Shown piece by piece: positions 6,199 through 6,625 of a DNA stretch of 6,625 bases. This stretch comes from Candidatus Nitrosopelagicus sp. (GTDB lineage: Archaea > Thermoproteota > Nitrososphaeria > Nitrososphaerales > Nitrosopumilaceae). The position numbers and the translations under genes are program-made. The notes under the pieces were generated by a model, which was not told the DNA's origin, made no database searches, and saw only the letters and a list, made by a program, of their open reading frames with translations. Numbering within the stretch: position 1 is the stretch's first letter; the number at the start of each line of letters is the position of its first letter. Location: NCBI GenBank assembly GCA_018691945.1, contig JABHJJ010000142.1:1-6625 (forward strand). Reading direction: 5' to 3'.

Positions 6199-6625
6199 TT
6201 ATTTAGAAATATCAATCTCAATTGTAGAGACATTACGAGTTTTACCATCTCGGGATTCTAATGCATCAGAAGAAATTCGTACATCTGATATTCTATAACC
6301 GATAGAATGCATACGTTTCATGATAAATTGTGATACATCTACAGCCTGAGTAATACGCTGACCTCTTGCCTTTATTGTTACAGTAGGTAGTGTGGATAGT
6401 TGTGTTAATGTAGAGTTTACATATGTGACCAATGGTTTCACCCCAACCAAAATTAATTTTCGTGTAGGTTTCTCTTCAGGATTAAATGGTTTTTTTGGAA
6501 TTTGTTTTTCAGGTTCTGGAGCACTTTCAGGTTCTGGAGCACTTTCAGGTTCTGGAGCACTTTCAGGTTCTGGAGCACTTTCAGGTTCTGGAGCACTTTC
6601 AGGTTCTGGAGCACTTTCAGGTTCT
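6199..6625 (-). CDS. alba: Alba chromatin protein with acidic repeat tail (5' partial)
   Basis: Alba proteins are small dimeric DNA- and RNA-binding proteins that coat archaeal chromosomes. The last 85 or so of the 141 visible residues form a full Alba domain: RKLILVGVKPLVTYV, then TVTIKARGQRITQAVD and the closing NVSTIEIDISK. The reading frame does not begin at the in-frame TTG at 6450: it continues without a stop to the window edge, and the Alba domain's first strand starts before that TTG. Upstream are a mixed-charge linker (about KQIPKKPFNPEEKPTRK) and then at least six perfect Ser-Ala-Pro-Glu-Pro-Glu units plus a partial one, so the start codon is off the window. Compared with Sulfolobus Sso10b from memory, the acetylated Lys16 position is Val, Lys17 is kept, Arg44 is Gln and the dimer-dimer residue Phe60 is Met. 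The tail is acidic and lacks basic residues. Most archaeal Albas are only about 90-100 residues long, so this is an extended form. The gene is convergent with the exporter, 4 bp apart. Confidence 0.93.
   Translation of the reverse strand, partial: EPESAPEPESAPEPESAPEPESAPEPESAPEPESAPEPEKQIPKKPFNPEEKPTRKLILVGVKPLVTYVNSTLTQLSTLPTVTIKARGQRITQAVDVSQFIMKRMHSIGYRISDVRISSDALESRDGKTRNVSTIEIDISK
6508..6625 (-). repeat. 18-bp perfect tandem repeat inside the Alba gene
   Basis: Six identical 18-bp units (6508-6615) and 10 bp of a seventh run off the right edge. The plus-strand unit is TTCAGGTTCTGGAGCACT; on the coding strand it encodes Ser-Ala-Pro-Glu-Pro-Glu. I see no mismatch among the copies: the two prolines use CCA and CCT in the same order in every unit. 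Because the unit is a multiple of three, gain or loss of copies keeps the Alba domain in frame. Identity down to synonymous positions implies recent expansion by slippage or unequal exchange, or active homogenisation. Total copy number is unknown and could be miscounted by assembly. Confidence 0.97.

Noticed and set aside
6199..6450. An 83-residue Alba starting at the TTG at 6450.
   Set aside because: The frame stays open upstream, and this start would cut into the first beta strand (RKLILVGVKP), so the longer repeat-bearing frame is the real gene.
6508..6625. Plus-strand reading frames through the repeat (for example Gly-Ser-Gly-Ala-Leu-Ser units), or a CRISPR array.
   Set aside because: The repeat has no spacers, so it is not CRISPR. 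The plus-strand frames are open only because the unit has no stop; the minus-strand frame is continuous with the Alba domain.

Overview
The window is AT-rich archaeal DNA. It most likely comes from a marine ammonia-oxidising thaumarchaeon (Nitrososphaerota, Nitrosopumilus-like). The evidence is an archaeal-type SMC whose N-terminus and body resemble the Nitrosopumilaceae form, an Alba chromatin protein, a PAC2-family proteasome chaperone, short intergenic gaps, start codons with no Shine-Dalgarno, and AT-rich boxes about 28 bp upstream of three of the starts. The assignment rests on recognition of protein families, not on a database search.

Layout from left to right: smc (minus strand, complete, TTG start); a 96-bp gap with a promoter-like box; ino1, inositol-1-phosphate synthase (minus, complete); an 80-bp divergent promoter region; a PAC2-family proteasome assembly chaperone (plus, complete) ending in an Ile-Tyr-Arg C-terminus; 24 bp later a six-helix LysE/RhtB-family exporter (plus, complete); then, tail to tail with only 4 bp between, an Alba protein (minus) whose 5' end lies beyond the right edge. 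The stretch upstream of the Alba domain is in frame with it and made of perfect 18-bp repeats encoding Glu-Pro-Glu-Ser-Ala-Pro.

Most of the window is core housekeeping: chromosome organisation (SMC, Alba), lipid head-group or inositol supply (Ino1), protein turnover (PAC2) and a small-molecule exporter. The genes do not form an obvious single pathway, and apart from a possible PAC2-LysE pair each seems to have its own promoter. I see no mobile element, CRISPR array, RNA gene or defence system, and no stretch over 300 bp without a gene. The signal most worth a second look is the Alba gene: a long acidic, proline-rich repeat tail joined to a DNA-binding domain that also lacks the lysine acetylated in Sulfolobus Alba. 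The PAC2 C-terminus, the atypical SMC hinge and the apparently leaderless promoters are secondary points.
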